A stretch of DNA of 64,000 nucleotides from Aestuariibaculum sediminum (GTDB taxonomy: Bacteria; Bacteroidota; Bacteroidia; Flavobacteriales; Flavobacteriaceae). The translations under genes were made by a program, and so were the position numbers. Under the pieces are notes generated by a model. That model had not been told where the DNA came from. It saw only the letters and a program-made list of their open reading frames with translations, and ran no database searches. Below, piece by piece: positions 47,799 through 56,253 of the stretch (its first letter is position 1; each line of letters opens with the position of its first letter). The stretch covers positions 492,172-556,171 of the forward strand of contig NZ_JACVXB010000002.1 of assembly GCF_014596945.1 (NCBI RefSeq). Direction: 5' to 3'.

Positions 47799-48377
47799 AT
47801 GAAAAAAACAATTAAAAATTTAGCTTTAGTAGCTATTGTAGCATTTACTTCGTTTGCATACGCAAATAATGATATTGAGAAAAAAGAAGTAAAAGTGGAA
47901 GCTAGTAAAGTTGTATGGAAAGGATATAAAGTAACCGGCTCTCACGAGGGAACAGTAGATTTAAAGTCAGGATATTTAAGTTTTGATGGAGAAACATTAG
48001 TTGGTGGTGAGTTTGTTATTGATATGACCACTATCGGTTCAACAGATTTATCTGGTGAATACAAAGGAAAATTAGATGGTCATTTAAAATCAGATGATTT
48101 CTTTGGAGTTGAAAAGCACCCGACATCTAAACTTGTTTTTACAAAGGTTAAAGCTTCAGGAAAAAACGCATATGATGTAACTGCCGATTTAACAATTAAA
48201 GGAAAAACCAATAAAGTTGAGTTTCAAATTTCAATATACGGAAATAAAGCGACGGCTTCGTTAAAAGTAGACCGTTCAAAATATGATGTACGTTACGGGT
48301 CAACAAGCTTTTTCGACGATTTAAAAGATAAAGCTATCTACGACGAATTTGACTTAGTTACAGATTTAGAGTTTTAA
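47799..48377 (+). CDS. YceI-family periplasmic lipid-binding protein
   Basis: The 192-residue protein begins with a cleaved signal peptide (about 1-22, ending AYANN), followed by a YceI lipocalin-like beta barrel: VVWKGYKVTGSHEGTVDLKSG, LVGGEFVIDMTTI, KLDGHLKSDDFFGVEKHPTSKLVF and ADLTIKGKTNKVEF. YceI proteins bind isoprenoid chains in the periplasm and are often stress-induced. Length is normal. A short terminator follows. Confidence 0.93.
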   Translation: MKKTIKNLALVAIVAFTSFAYANNDIEKKEVKVEASKVVWKGYKVTGSHEGTVDLKSGYLSFDGETLVGGEFVIDMTTIGSTDLSGEYKGKLDGHLKSDDFFGVEKHPTSKLVFTKVKASGKNAYDVTADLTIKGKTNKVEFQISIYGNKATASLKVDRSKYDVRYGSTSFFDDLKDKAIYDEFDLVTDLEF

Positions 48378-48413
48378 TTAGATTATTTTGAGTGACTAAC
48401 AATAGTACAGGAG

Positions 48414-48439
48414 AAGCGTTCAGAAATGAACGCTTTTTC
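48414..48439 (+). terminator. Terminator after yceI (overlaps the first ATG of the next ORF)
   Basis: AAGCGTTC-AGAAAT-GAACGCTT followed by TTTC and further T, 36 bp after the yceI stop. The ATG at 48426 of the DEAD-like reading frame lies within the loop and 3' arm. Confidence 0.85.
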
Positions 48440-49091
48440 TTTTTATAAACTTTATCTTTGCTTCAAAAATAATCACATATCTTTTAAAAAATTACTAGAG
48501 CCTCTTAAAGCAAATTTATTAGAAAATGGTATTGAAACCCCTAATACTTTACAGTCTAAAATAATTTCAAAAATAAAAGGAGGAGCCAGTATGATTGTTG
48601 TTAGTCCTGACAATTCAGGGAAAACAACAAGTTTAGTTATTAGTGTGATTAATAAATTACAACACGCCTTCGAAGATGCTCCACGTGCCCTAATTTTTGT
48701 AAAGGATAAAGCGTCTGCTTTAGAATTAGAACAAACTTTTAAAATCTTCGCCAAGGGAACCGATTTAAGGTTTTATTGTGCCTATGAAGAGCATGATATT
48801 GAAATACAACGTGAAGAGATTTATGTTGGAGTAGATGTCGTTATAGCAACACCCAAAAGATTAAATAGAATCTTTTACCTAAATGGTATTAACTTAAATA
48901 AGCTTCAAATGTTTATTGTTGAAGATGCCGATTTTGTTTTTAAAAGCAATATGGTTTCTGAAATTAATAGGACCCCTGAGAGCATTGGTAAATGCCAATA
49001 TTTAGTTTTTACCGATAGGTATGACGAGCGATATGAACGCTGGCAAGAGACTTTTATGTTTAACGCCCAAACCATTATTGTTAAAAAATAA
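48426..49091 (+). CDS. Short DEAD-box helicase-like protein, single RecA domain
   Basis: The longest reading frame is 221 residues. It holds only the N-terminal RecA-like half of a DEAD-box protein: a Q-motif-like GIETPNTLQSKII, a Walker A-like SPDNSGKTTS, the Ia-like RALIFVKD, ATPKRLNR (usual TPGR) and EDAD in place of DEAD. The SAT motif and second helicase domain are missing. The first ATG sits inside the yceI terminator. A -7 box TATCTTTG at 48453-48460 and family-like ISFKKLLEPLK from the ATA at 48477 suggest a true start there. It probably binds RNA without classical unwinding. Confidence 0.72.
   Translation: MNAFSFYKLYLCFKNNHISFKKLLEPLKANLLENGIETPNTLQSKIISKIKGGASMIVVSPDNSGKTTSLVISVINKLQHAFEDAPRALIFVKDKASALELEQTFKIFAKGTDLRFYCAYEEHDIEIQREEIYVGVDVVIATPKRLNRIFYLNGINLNKLQMFIVEDADFVFKSNMVSEINRTPESIGKCQYLVFTDRYDERYERWQETFMFNAQTIIVKK
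48453..48460 (+). promoter_or_regulatory. -7 promoter element within the 5' end of the DEAD-like ORF
   Basis: TATCTTTGC matches the strong Bacteroidetes form TAnnTTTGC. Transcripts starting a few bases later would exclude the ATG at 48426 and begin close to the ATA codon at 48477. Confidence 0.5.
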
Positions 49092-49322
49092 GTTTTTTCT
49101 GATTCATTTTGTAATGATTTAAAACACTCTCCGACAGAATTATATAGGAAAGGTAATGGCTTGCTGTATCAATAGTTTTATAATAATTCGCAATTCTGAA
49201 TAATTTAAGTAACCAGAAAACATTAATCAGCGCAAATTACTTTACTGTAGTGAGTGGATAATAGAATGAAGAGTTATCTACTTATTAACGAATTAATTAA
49301 TCATTAACTAAAGACTAAAAAG

Positions 49323-50141
49323 ATGAAAAAACTGAGTATTTTGCTATGTACTGCTATGGCTTTTGTTGCCTGCGAAAATAGTCAAGAAGAATTAGACTTA
49401 CTTGAGATTCCTTTAACTTCAAGTATAAACCAAATTGAAATTGTAGAGGGTGTTGGTATAGGCGATATAATTACGCTAGGAATGAGTCGTAATGAAGTAA
49501 GCTCTGTAGTTGAAAATGGAAATTGCGATAGTGGAGATCAATGTACTTTTAGGTTAACTCCAGAAACAGCAATGATAACCGTAACATTTAATGCTAATAA
49601 TGTGGTGTCGGGTATCGAAATTAATCAAAGTGGAGTTGCTGCTGATAACCAATGGCAAACGGCACAAGGCGTGAGTGATGGCATGGCACCAGAAGACGTT
49701 GCTAATTTATATTCAGGAGCTGAAATTTCTACACAATATCCCTATACTTACGTAAATGTTAAAAATTTAGGGTATACCTACATATATTCGCAGACTTGCA
49801 CCTATGCAGGCTGCAATACCTTGGTTTCTCATTATATCTACAATTCTGATAGTACTTCTCAAGATAACAGAGTTGTAGTAGGTGAGATAGTTATAAGCAA
49901 TTCATCAAGAAAAACGGTTAATTATACTGCTGAAATAGAGATTAACAAACCAGACGGAAGTGTGGCTGGTGTAAATATGTCAATTACAATTCCTGGTAGA
50001 AGTTCTATTACAATAAATCCAATTTCCGTGGTTGATATAAATGGTCCTTTAGGCACTTATAATTACAAAGTCGATTTATTAGATAAAAAAGGTCGCATTA
50101 AAGATACGCAATTCGGTAGTTTCGCCTTACAGTCGCAATAA
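49323..50141 (+). CDS. Lipoprotein of unknown function with BamE-like segment
   Basis: The 272-residue product has a lipoprotein signal (LLCTAMAFVAC, Cys18). Residues about 45-125 show GDIITLGMSRNEVSSVVENG, then FNANNVVSGIEI and a second GVSDGMAPEDVANLYSGA, resembling two half-copies of a SmpA/BamE-type pattern. Residues about 130-165 carry three cysteines (CTYAGCNT and CDSGDQC earlier), and the C-terminal third is Ig-like (YTAEIEINKPDGSVAGVNMSITIPG). No function is recognised. It is isolated, with a 231-bp upstream gap lacking a clear promoter. Confidence 0.72.
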   Translation: MKKLSILLCTAMAFVACENSQEELDLLEIPLTSSINQIEIVEGVGIGDIITLGMSRNEVSSVVENGNCDSGDQCTFRLTPETAMITVTFNANNVVSGIEINQSGVAADNQWQTAQGVSDGMAPEDVANLYSGAEISTQYPYTYVNVKNLGYTYIYSQTCTYAGCNTLVSHYIYNSDSTSQDNRVVVGEIVISNSSRKTVNYTAEIEINKPDGSVAGVNMSITIPGRSSITINPISVVDINGPLGTYNYKVDLLDKKGRIKDTQFGSFALQSQ

Positions 50142-50163
50142 AAGGATACTTAAAAGAAAAATA

Positions 50164-50198
50164 AACCCCAAAAATTAATTTAATTTTTGGGGTTTTCA
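50164..50198. terminator. Bidirectional terminator between the lipoprotein gene and fucP
   Basis: A 14-bp stem AACCCCAAAAATTA with TAATTTTTGGGGTT lies between two convergent genes, flanked by A-rich and T-rich sequence. Confidence 0.88.
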
Positions 50199-50228
50199 AG
50201 TTTATAAAAATGTATTTTCAATAAGCGA

Positions 50229-51533
50229 TTACTCATGCTTGCTATAAACATGGTAACCATACCATGAAATGAATGCAAAACAAAGTAATGGAAGGATAAA
50301 CGAAAAATTTACTTCTGAGACACCTATAATTTTTGTATCAGCTACCCCAGAGCCGCCTAGGTCAATAATCATACCTTGTAACTTTGGCATTAAAGCACCA
50401 CCTACAATGGCCATGACTAAGCCCGCTGAACCGATTTTAGATTCTTCTTCGGTTAAATCACCCAAGGCAATACCGTAAATGGTTGGGAACATTAAGGACA
50501 TGAAAAAAGAAATTATAACTAAACAATATAAACCAATCATGCCTTCAATAAAAATGGTTCCTAAAACACACATAATAGCCAATAAAGCAAAGGACATTAA
50601 TAGTTTACCTGAACTAATAAAGCGAAGCATGTATGTTCCAACAGCACGTCCTACTGTGAATAGAATAAATGCAGCCATTTGATAATATCCTGCCGTTACA
50701 CTATCTACACCAATGGCTTCAGCATATTGGTAAATATAAGTCCAACACATAATTTGCCCACCTACATAAAGTATTTGAGACAATACACCTAAAACATATT
50801 TGTTATTTTTAAATAGAACAACAAAAGTTTCGCCAATGTTTGGTGTTGTACCTTCATCTTTTGATTGCGGCATTTTACTCACTAAAAATAGAACAAAGAC
50901 CCCAATAATAACCAATCCTAAAATTACATAAGGATTTCTAATTACCATTAAATCGGAAGTTTTTATTAATATCTTTGACGCTTCATCAAGTGCGCTAAAA
51001 TCTGAAATATCATCTGATTTTAAATTCTTTAACACGAATTGTTGAGCCACCAATAAACCAAAAATCAAACCTACTGGATTAAATGCCTGTGCTAGATTTA
51101 AACGTTGTGTAGCCGTTTCTTTTGGTCCCATAGCAAGAGCATAAGGATTTGCTGCTGTTTCTAAGAACGCCAATCCAAACGTTAAAATATATAGCCCAAG
51201 GCAGAAAAACCAGAACTTTTCAGTAATCGCAGCTGGATAAAATAGTAATGCCCCTGTAGCATATAAAGCTAAACCAATTAATATACCCACTTTATATGAA
51301 TATTTACGCATAAATATTGCAGCGGGTAAAGCCATGCAAAAGTAGCCTCCGTAAAATGCCATTTGTACCCAGGCAGCTTGAGAATTTGAAAGCTCTAAAA
51401 CTTTTTTAAAGGCTTGTACCATAGGGTCTGTTACTGCATTGGCAAATCCCCAAAGGGCAAATAAAGAGGTTACCAGAATAAATGGGATTAATAACTTTTT
51501 CTCAACGACAGGCGTTTGGTTTTTGGTGTTCAT
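50229..51533 (-). CDS. fucP: FucP-type sugar:H+ symporter (MFS)
   Basis: A 434-residue 12-helix transporter of the fucose:H+ symporter family: ALWGFANAVTDPMVQAFKKVLELSNSQAAWVQMAFYGGYFCMALPAAI with the conserved membrane acidic/Asn positions, LETAANPYALAMGPKETATQRLNLAQAFNPVG, and GGALMPKLQG. Related members carry glucose, galactose or GlcNAc as well. It is divergent from the GH29 alpha-L-fucosidase gene, which makes L-fucose the best guess. The 379-bp gap between them holds two inverted repeats. Confidence 0.87.
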   Translation of the reverse strand: MNTKNQTPVVEKKLLIPFILVTSLFALWGFANAVTDPMVQAFKKVLELSNSQAAWVQMAFYGGYFCMALPAAIFMRKYSYKVGILIGLALYATGALLFYPAAITEKFWFFCLGLYILTFGLAFLETAANPYALAMGPKETATQRLNLAQAFNPVGLIFGLLVAQQFVLKNLKSDDISDFSALDEASKILIKTSDLMVIRNPYVILGLVIIGVFVLFLVSKMPQSKDEGTTPNIGETFVVLFKNNKYVLGVLSQILYVGGQIMCWTYIYQYAEAIGVDSVTAGYYQMAAFILFTVGRAVGTYMLRFISSGKLLMSFALLAIMCVLGTIFIEGMIGLYCLVIISFFMSLMFPTIYGIALGDLTEEESKIGSAGLVMAIVGGALMPKLQGMIIDLGGSGVADTKIIGVSEVNFSFILPLLCFAFISWYGYHVYSKHE

Positions 51534-51555
51534 ACTAATATTGTTTAGTTGTTTT

Positions 51556-51572
51556 AACTCGACATTCGAGTT
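51556..51572 (-). promoter_or_regulatory. Inverted repeat in the fucP upstream region
   Basis: AACTCGA-CAT-TCGAGTT is a perfect 7-bp inverted repeat, 23 bp from the fucP ATG. It may be an operator or a leader hairpin. No TAnnTTTG box was found in this divergent region. Confidence 0.4.
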
Positions 51573-51772
51573 TATTTAAGGTTACGTTAAATTTTAAAAA
51601 CTAAATATGTTTTTACACACGTTAAAAGTGTACTTTAAAAGCATATTTTGCTTTGAAAAGTAAGTTTTCGAATGCAATAATATGTATTTTTTCGACGAGT
51701 GTGGTAATTGATTGTGTAAATGAATAAAAATTAATGGTAGTAAAACAGATTTTAGTAATTATTAATAGTGGT

Positions 51773-51791
51773 TTTTATCATATTGATAAAA
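51773..51791 (+). promoter_or_regulatory. Inverted repeat upstream of the alpha-fucosidase gene
   Basis: TTTTATCA-TAT-TGATAAAA is a perfect 8-bp inverted repeat, 122 bp before the GH29 ATG. With the repeat near fucP it is the only marked structure in the 379-bp gap. Operator function is inferred. Confidence 0.4.
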
Positions 51792-51912
51792 GTTGATGAA
51801 GTATTAAAATATAAGACTTTGTTTAGAGCATTTCATTAGTTGTTAGTCGAAATAATACTAAATATTGATTAATCAAAACTAATTTTAAATCTTAACAACC
51901 AAGTAATTTAGT

Positions 51913-54024
51913 ATGAGCTTTAAAGTATTTTTAATAGTTATTTTAAGTGGTGTGTTAGTGTTTAATTGTAAGGAAGCAGTAGCTCCTCCAACGGCATACG
52001 GTCCAGTACCTACCAAAAAGCAGTTAAATTGGCATGACATGGAATTTTATGCCTTTGTTCACTTTTCTTTAAATACGTTTACCAATAAAGAGTGGGGGTA
52101 TGGAGATGAATCCCCGGAATTATTCAATCCTACTCATTTAGATTGTAATCAATGGGCCAAAGTAGTAAAGGATGCCGGAATGAAGGGTATAATTATAACG
52201 GCTAAACATCATGATGGATTTTGTTTATGGCCTTCAAAATTTACCGATCGTTCTGTAAAGAATTCACCGTGGAAAAATGGTAAAGGTGATGTTGTTAAAG
52301 AATTAGCAGAAGCTTGCAAAACTTACGGTTTAAAATTCGGTATTTACTTGTCACCGTGGGATAGAAATCATCCTGAGTACGGCAAACCAGCGTATGTAAC
52401 TTATTTTAGAAACCAACTTCAAGAATTATTAACCAACTATGGGGATGTGTTTGAAATGTGGTTCGATGGTGCCAATGGTGGTGATGGGTATTATGGAGGT
52501 GCTAATGAAATTAGAAAAATAAATACTTTAGAATATTACGATTGGGAAGAGACCTATAAAATGATCTACGATATTTCTCCAAATACTTTAGTTTGGGGGA
52601 TTGGCCCGTCAGAGGCCAGATGGATTGGAAATGAGCGAGGAAGAGCAGGAAAAACGAATTGGTGTTTACTGAGGCAGAAGGATGATTTGGAAGGCAAAGT
52701 GCATTACACCGAGTACATGAATGGACATGAAGATGGTGAAAAATGGGTGCCAGGTGAAGCCGATGTATCAATTCGTCCAGGATGGTTTTACCATGAGTCG
52801 GAAGATGACAAAGTTAGGCCTCTAGAAGAAATGGTTGATATATATTATGAATCAATTGGAAGGAATGCGAATTTGTTATTAAACCTTCCTGTAGATAAAA
52901 CTGGTCAGGTTAATGCGCATGATATTCAGCGATTACAGGAGTTAACAGCTGTTATAAAAGCCGATTTTAAAGAAGACTTGTTGCGAACAAGTACAGCAAC
53001 AGCAACTGATGTACGTGGAAATAGTAATAAATATGCTCCGCAAGGACTTATCGATGATAACAAAACTACGTATTGGGCAACTAACGATTCAATAAAAAAT
53101 GCTTCGGTAACATTTAACTTTGATAAAGCTACAGCCTTTAACAGGTTAGAATTGCAAGAATTTATTAAGTTAGGACAGCGTGTAAAACGATTTTCAATTC
53201 AGATATTAACTAATAACCAATGGAAAACCATTGCAGAAGAAACAACCATAGGGTATAAACGCATTTTAAGATTTCCCAGAATAGAGACTTCAGCTTTAAG
53301 ATTAAATATAACCGATTCGAAAGCAAATATTGTATTGGCTTCTGTTCGCGCATATAACGCCCCCGATTTTGTTAGGATGCCGAGCATAAAAAGAGATCAA
53401 AGCGGAATGATAACTATGGAATGCGAATCGGGAAACACCATATATTTTACCACCGATGGATCCATTCCAACTGTTGAAAGTGAACTTTACAAACAACCAA
53501 TTAAAAAGGTTAAAAATGTAACCATAAAGGCAAGATCGTTTAATAAAAAAGCCAATAAATATAGTGCTTTGAAAACGTCTCATTTTAAAATGTTGAAAGC
53601 AAATTGGGGTGTAAAATCTGTATCTGGTGGCGATTTAAAAACATCGAATCAAGTTATTGATAACAATTCGAATACAGTATGGTCTTTTAATACAAACTCT
53701 GCAAATGCTGAAAAAAGTATTGTTATAGATTTAGGAAGCGTTATGAATCTTCAAGGGTTTACATATCTTTCTAAGCAGCATGGGCACCAATTAAATTTAA
53801 TTTCGAAATATACCTTTTATGTCAGTAATGATTTTGTTAATTGGAATAAGGTAACGGAAGGAGAATTTGCTAATATTGAAAATAACCCCATTGAGCAATT
53901 CATACAGTTTAAACCATTACATGCTCGTTACATAAAATTTGTGGCTAAAGAAGCGGTAAATAAAACGAAACCTTTATCCATAGCTGAGTTAGGTGTTATT
54001 ACTTACGATAAACAGATTAAATAA
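51913..54024 (+). CDS. GH29 alpha-L-fucosidase lipoprotein with discoidin and CHB_HEX domains
   Basis: The 703-residue protein has a lipoprotein signal peptide (LVFNC, Cys19) and a GH29 TIM barrel (about 38-345: KHHDGFCLWPSKF, the catalytic-nucleophile segment VFEMWFDGANG). This is followed by an F5/8 type C (discoidin) domain (about 360-480), a chitobiase/hexosaminidase C-terminal-like domain (about 500-560, TIYFTTDGSIPT), and a second discoidin-like domain to the end. It should release terminal alpha-L-fucose at the cell surface, with the discoidin domains binding glycan. The gene is divergent from fucP. Confidence 0.93.
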   Translation: MSFKVFLIVILSGVLVFNCKEAVAPPTAYGPVPTKKQLNWHDMEFYAFVHFSLNTFTNKEWGYGDESPELFNPTHLDCNQWAKVVKDAGMKGIIITAKHHDGFCLWPSKFTDRSVKNSPWKNGKGDVVKELAEACKTYGLKFGIYLSPWDRNHPEYGKPAYVTYFRNQLQELLTNYGDVFEMWFDGANGGDGYYGGANEIRKINTLEYYDWEETYKMIYDISPNTLVWGIGPSEARWIGNERGRAGKTNWCLLRQKDDLEGKVHYTEYMNGHEDGEKWVPGEADVSIRPGWFYHESEDDKVRPLEEMVDIYYESIGRNANLLLNLPVDKTGQVNAHDIQRLQELTAVIKADFKEDLLRTSTATATDVRGNSNKYAPQGLIDDNKTTYWATNDSIKNASVTFNFDKATAFNRLELQEFIKLGQRVKRFSIQILTNNQWKTIAEETTIGYKRILRFPRIETSALRLNITDSKANIVLASVRAYNAPDFVRMPSIKRDQSGMITMECESGNTIYFTTDGSIPTVESELYKQPIKKVKNVTIKARSFNKKANKYSALKTSHFKMLKANWGVKSVSGGDLKTSNQVIDNNSNTVWSFNTNSANAEKSIVIDLGSVMNLQGFTYLSKQHGHQLNLISKYTFYVSNDFVNWNKVTEGEFANIENNPIEQFIQFKPLHARYIKFVAKEAVNKTKPLSIAELGVITYDKQIK

Positions 54025-54316
54025 AATTAATTCAAAAATATATCCTTCGGCGCTGTTTGTTTGTTATTGGTCGAAAATTTAAAAACGAAACAGAAATTAC
54101 TAATTATTTTAGGTTTCAACTTAAACGCAGTTTTTTTATTAGTTTGATTCTGCGCAAGTAATGTTTTTTTAGAAGTTTAACAAAAAATTACTTTTCTATT
54201 CGTGGAGAAAAGTATTGAAACAAACTCATCATTAGTTTTTTTATTGTTTAGTTTATGTTATTTGAGTTTAGTTTTATTTGATGGCTATTTTTTAGATAGA
54301 AAAATAGCCATCTTTT
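54025..54316 (+). other. 292-bp gap after the fucosidase gene with hairpins
   Basis: No coding potential is seen. It holds an inverted repeat ACTTTTCT-N8-AGAAAAGT (54190-54213) and, at its end, a plus-strand terminator 256 bp after the fucosidase stop. The stretch is either a long structured 3' UTR or contains a small RNA ending at that terminator. Confidence 0.35.
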
Positions 54317-54318
54317 TT
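54280..54318 (+). terminator. Terminator between the fucosidase and the LytTR regulator
   Basis: GATGGCTATTTT and AAAATAGCCATC form a 12-bp stem followed by six T on the plus strand, immediately adjoining the stop codon of the convergent response regulator gene. The T-run is only on the plus side. Confidence 0.82.
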
Positions 54319-55030
54319 ATACTGAAGCATCTAAAATCTTTTGCTTTACCTCTTCAAGGTAAGAACGCCCTATAACATATCTTAAGCCTTCTATTTCAAC
54401 ACTATTTCCTTCAAGCGCATCAATTTTATCGATGGCTACGGTATAGGAGCGATGTATTCTTATAAAATCATCAGGTGGTAAAAGGTTGGTAAAATCTTTT
54501 AAAGTATAATGAACAATATAAGATCCTGAAAAGGTTTTGATTTTCAAGTAATCCTTTAAACTTTCAATGATTAAGATTTCACTTAAAAATATTTTTTTCA
54601 TTTTCTTTTTGTCAATTTTAATGAAAATGAAAGGCGTGTCTTTAGTTACGCTAGCTGGTGCTTTGTTTACAGCCTCTAAGCGTTTTGAAATTTTGTTTAA
54701 GGTTATCATAAATCTTGGCAACTCTATGGGCTTAACCAGATAATCTAAAACATCCAATTCGTATGTTTCAAGAGCGAATTTGTCGTAAGCGCTAGTAATA
54801 ACGGTTAATGGCGGGTTTTGTAAACTTTTAATAAAGTTAATGCCATCAAGAACAGGCATGTTAATATCTAAAAAAATAACATCGACAGCATTGTTTTTTA
54901 AAAAGTTTAATCCGTCTATAGCGTTGTTAAAAGTGTTTACTATTTCATAATTGTCAATTTTTTCAAGATAATTTTTTATAACGTTTACAGCTAATGGCTC
55001 GTCATCAATAATCAAGCATCTAATTTTCAT
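54317..55030 (-). CDS. LytTR-family response regulator
   Basis: The 237-residue protein has a receiver domain (about 1-120: CLIIDDEPLAV with the acidic pair, phosphoacceptor Asp55 in FLDINMPVLDG, TSAYDKFALE, and Lys in VKPIELPRF). A LytTR DNA-binding domain follows (about 140-235: ILIIESLKDYLKI, FIRIHRSYTVAIDKIDAL). It is 45 bp downstream of its sensor kinase gene. The pair lies next to the GH92 operon on the opposite strand and is the best candidate for its regulator. Confidence 0.94.
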   Translation of the reverse strand: MKIRCLIIDDEPLAVNVIKNYLEKIDNYEIVNTFNNAIDGLNFLKNNAVDVIFLDINMPVLDGINFIKSLQNPPLTVITSAYDKFALETYELDVLDYLVKPIELPRFMITLNKISKRLEAVNKAPASVTKDTPFIFIKIDKKKMKKIFLSEILIIESLKDYLKIKTFSGSYIVHYTLKDFTNLLPPDDFIRIHRSYTVAIDKIDALEGNSVEIEGLRYVIGRSYLEEVKQKILDASV

Positions 55031-55075
55031 AGTCTATTAATCGTGGTCTATTGTTTTTGTTTAAGGGAGGTTTTA

Positions 55076-56134
55076 TTAGCAAACTTTAATTTTTAGCCTG
55101 ACAATAAATTTGCTTTTCGTTGTTTTTATAGATAGTTTATAATCGTTTTTGTTGTAACCCAGTTCCAGTCTTTTTTTCGCGTTTTTTAATCCAATACCCC
55201 CTTTTTGTTTAGTTTCTTTTAGGTGTTCATTGATTTGAGGCAGCGGGTTACTAACGGTAAAATAAAGAAAATTTTCTTTAATCTTAAAGTTTATATTTAT
55301 CTTGACCTTACCAATATTCTTGTTAGCCCCATGTTTAAAGGCATTTTCAATAAACGTTAAAAGTAAAATAGGGGCAATTTCTTTGTTACTTATATCGCCA
55401 GATATATACATATTCACCTCTAAGTTGTCGTCATATCTTACACGCTCTAAATCGATGTAGTTTTGAATGTATAAGATTTCCTTTTCTAAAGTTTGTCTTT
55501 TTTCCCTTGTCTCATATAATAGATAACGCATCAATTCCGATAGTTTTAAAATCATGCTTGGCGTTTTATTTGATTTTTCAACCGACAGCGAATATATGTT
55601 ATTTAATGTGTTAAAAAAGAAGTGCGGCGACACCTGTGTTTTTAAAAATCGCAACTCTGTTTCTAATTGTGTTTTTTCCAATAAAGCGACTCTTTTGTGC
55701 TCCTGTAAATAATCCAAAGTAATTTTTATGGCGGTAACAAAAGTAATTACGTATAATTCGCCAATCATCATATCTATGGTATAATTAAAAGTTAGTCGGT
55801 CAATTGCTTCGGGGCCTTCTGGCCAAACGTTGCGGCTTACCAACCAATAGGTTAAGTTGTACTTAACCAATACCATAATGAAAATGGATAATAGAACTGA
55901 AATTACATATAAAATATACTTTTTGGTATACACCAAATAGGGCATTAAAATAAAAATATTTAAATAGCACAATATCATATGTATTGGAAAACCAATGATA
56001 TTGGTTTTTACCGAATACGCGTAATCATTAAAGTAACTCCCCCAGCGAAATGTGTTAAAAATAAAATAGATAGACCAAAATATAAAGTGGTATGCTAAAG
56101 GAATTCGAAAGAGCTTATTATGATTTGCTTCCAT
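55076..56134 (-). CDS. LytS/YehU-type sensor histidine kinase
   Basis: The 352-residue protein has four membrane helices (about 13-28, 43-70, 72-92, 118-140), then a short coiled coil and a His_kinase domain with the phosphoacceptor His171 in LKTQVSPHFFFNTLNNIY. An HATPase part follows (about 250-350: LLLTFIENAFKHG as N-box and KGGIGLKNAKKRLEL as G-box). There is no periplasmic sensor domain, so the signal is probably membrane-related or relayed by the neighbouring symporter. The 119-bp gap to the GH92 gene has no clear promoter box. Confidence 0.92.
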   Translation of the reverse strand: MEANHNKLFRIPLAYHFIFWSIYFIFNTFRWGSYFNDYAYSVKTNIIGFPIHMILCYLNIFILMPYLVYTKKYILYVISVLLSIFIMVLVKYNLTYWLVSRNVWPEGPEAIDRLTFNYTIDMMIGELYVITFVTAIKITLDYLQEHKRVALLEKTQLETELRFLKTQVSPHFFFNTLNNIYSLSVEKSNKTPSMILKLSELMRYLLYETREKRQTLEKEILYIQNYIDLERVRYDDNLEVNMYISGDISNKEIAPILLLTFIENAFKHGANKNIGKVKININFKIKENFLYFTVSNPLPQINEHLKETKQKGGIGLKNAKKRLELGYNKNDYKLSIKTTKSKFIVRLKIKVC

Positions 56135-56253
56135 TTTACGGTTCGTAATAAATTTTTGGTGTTTAGGTCTTAAAATGCGTTATCCGTCTAAAATAATTTT
56201 AAAGTCAAAAAAAAACTAGAAACTTTAAATTTCAATTGAATTTATATCCTAGT

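Noticed and set aside
54190-54213. Terminator directly after the fucosidase gene
   Set aside because: The inverted repeat has no T-run after it and lies 166 bp after the stop; only the hairpin at 54280 qualifies as a terminator.
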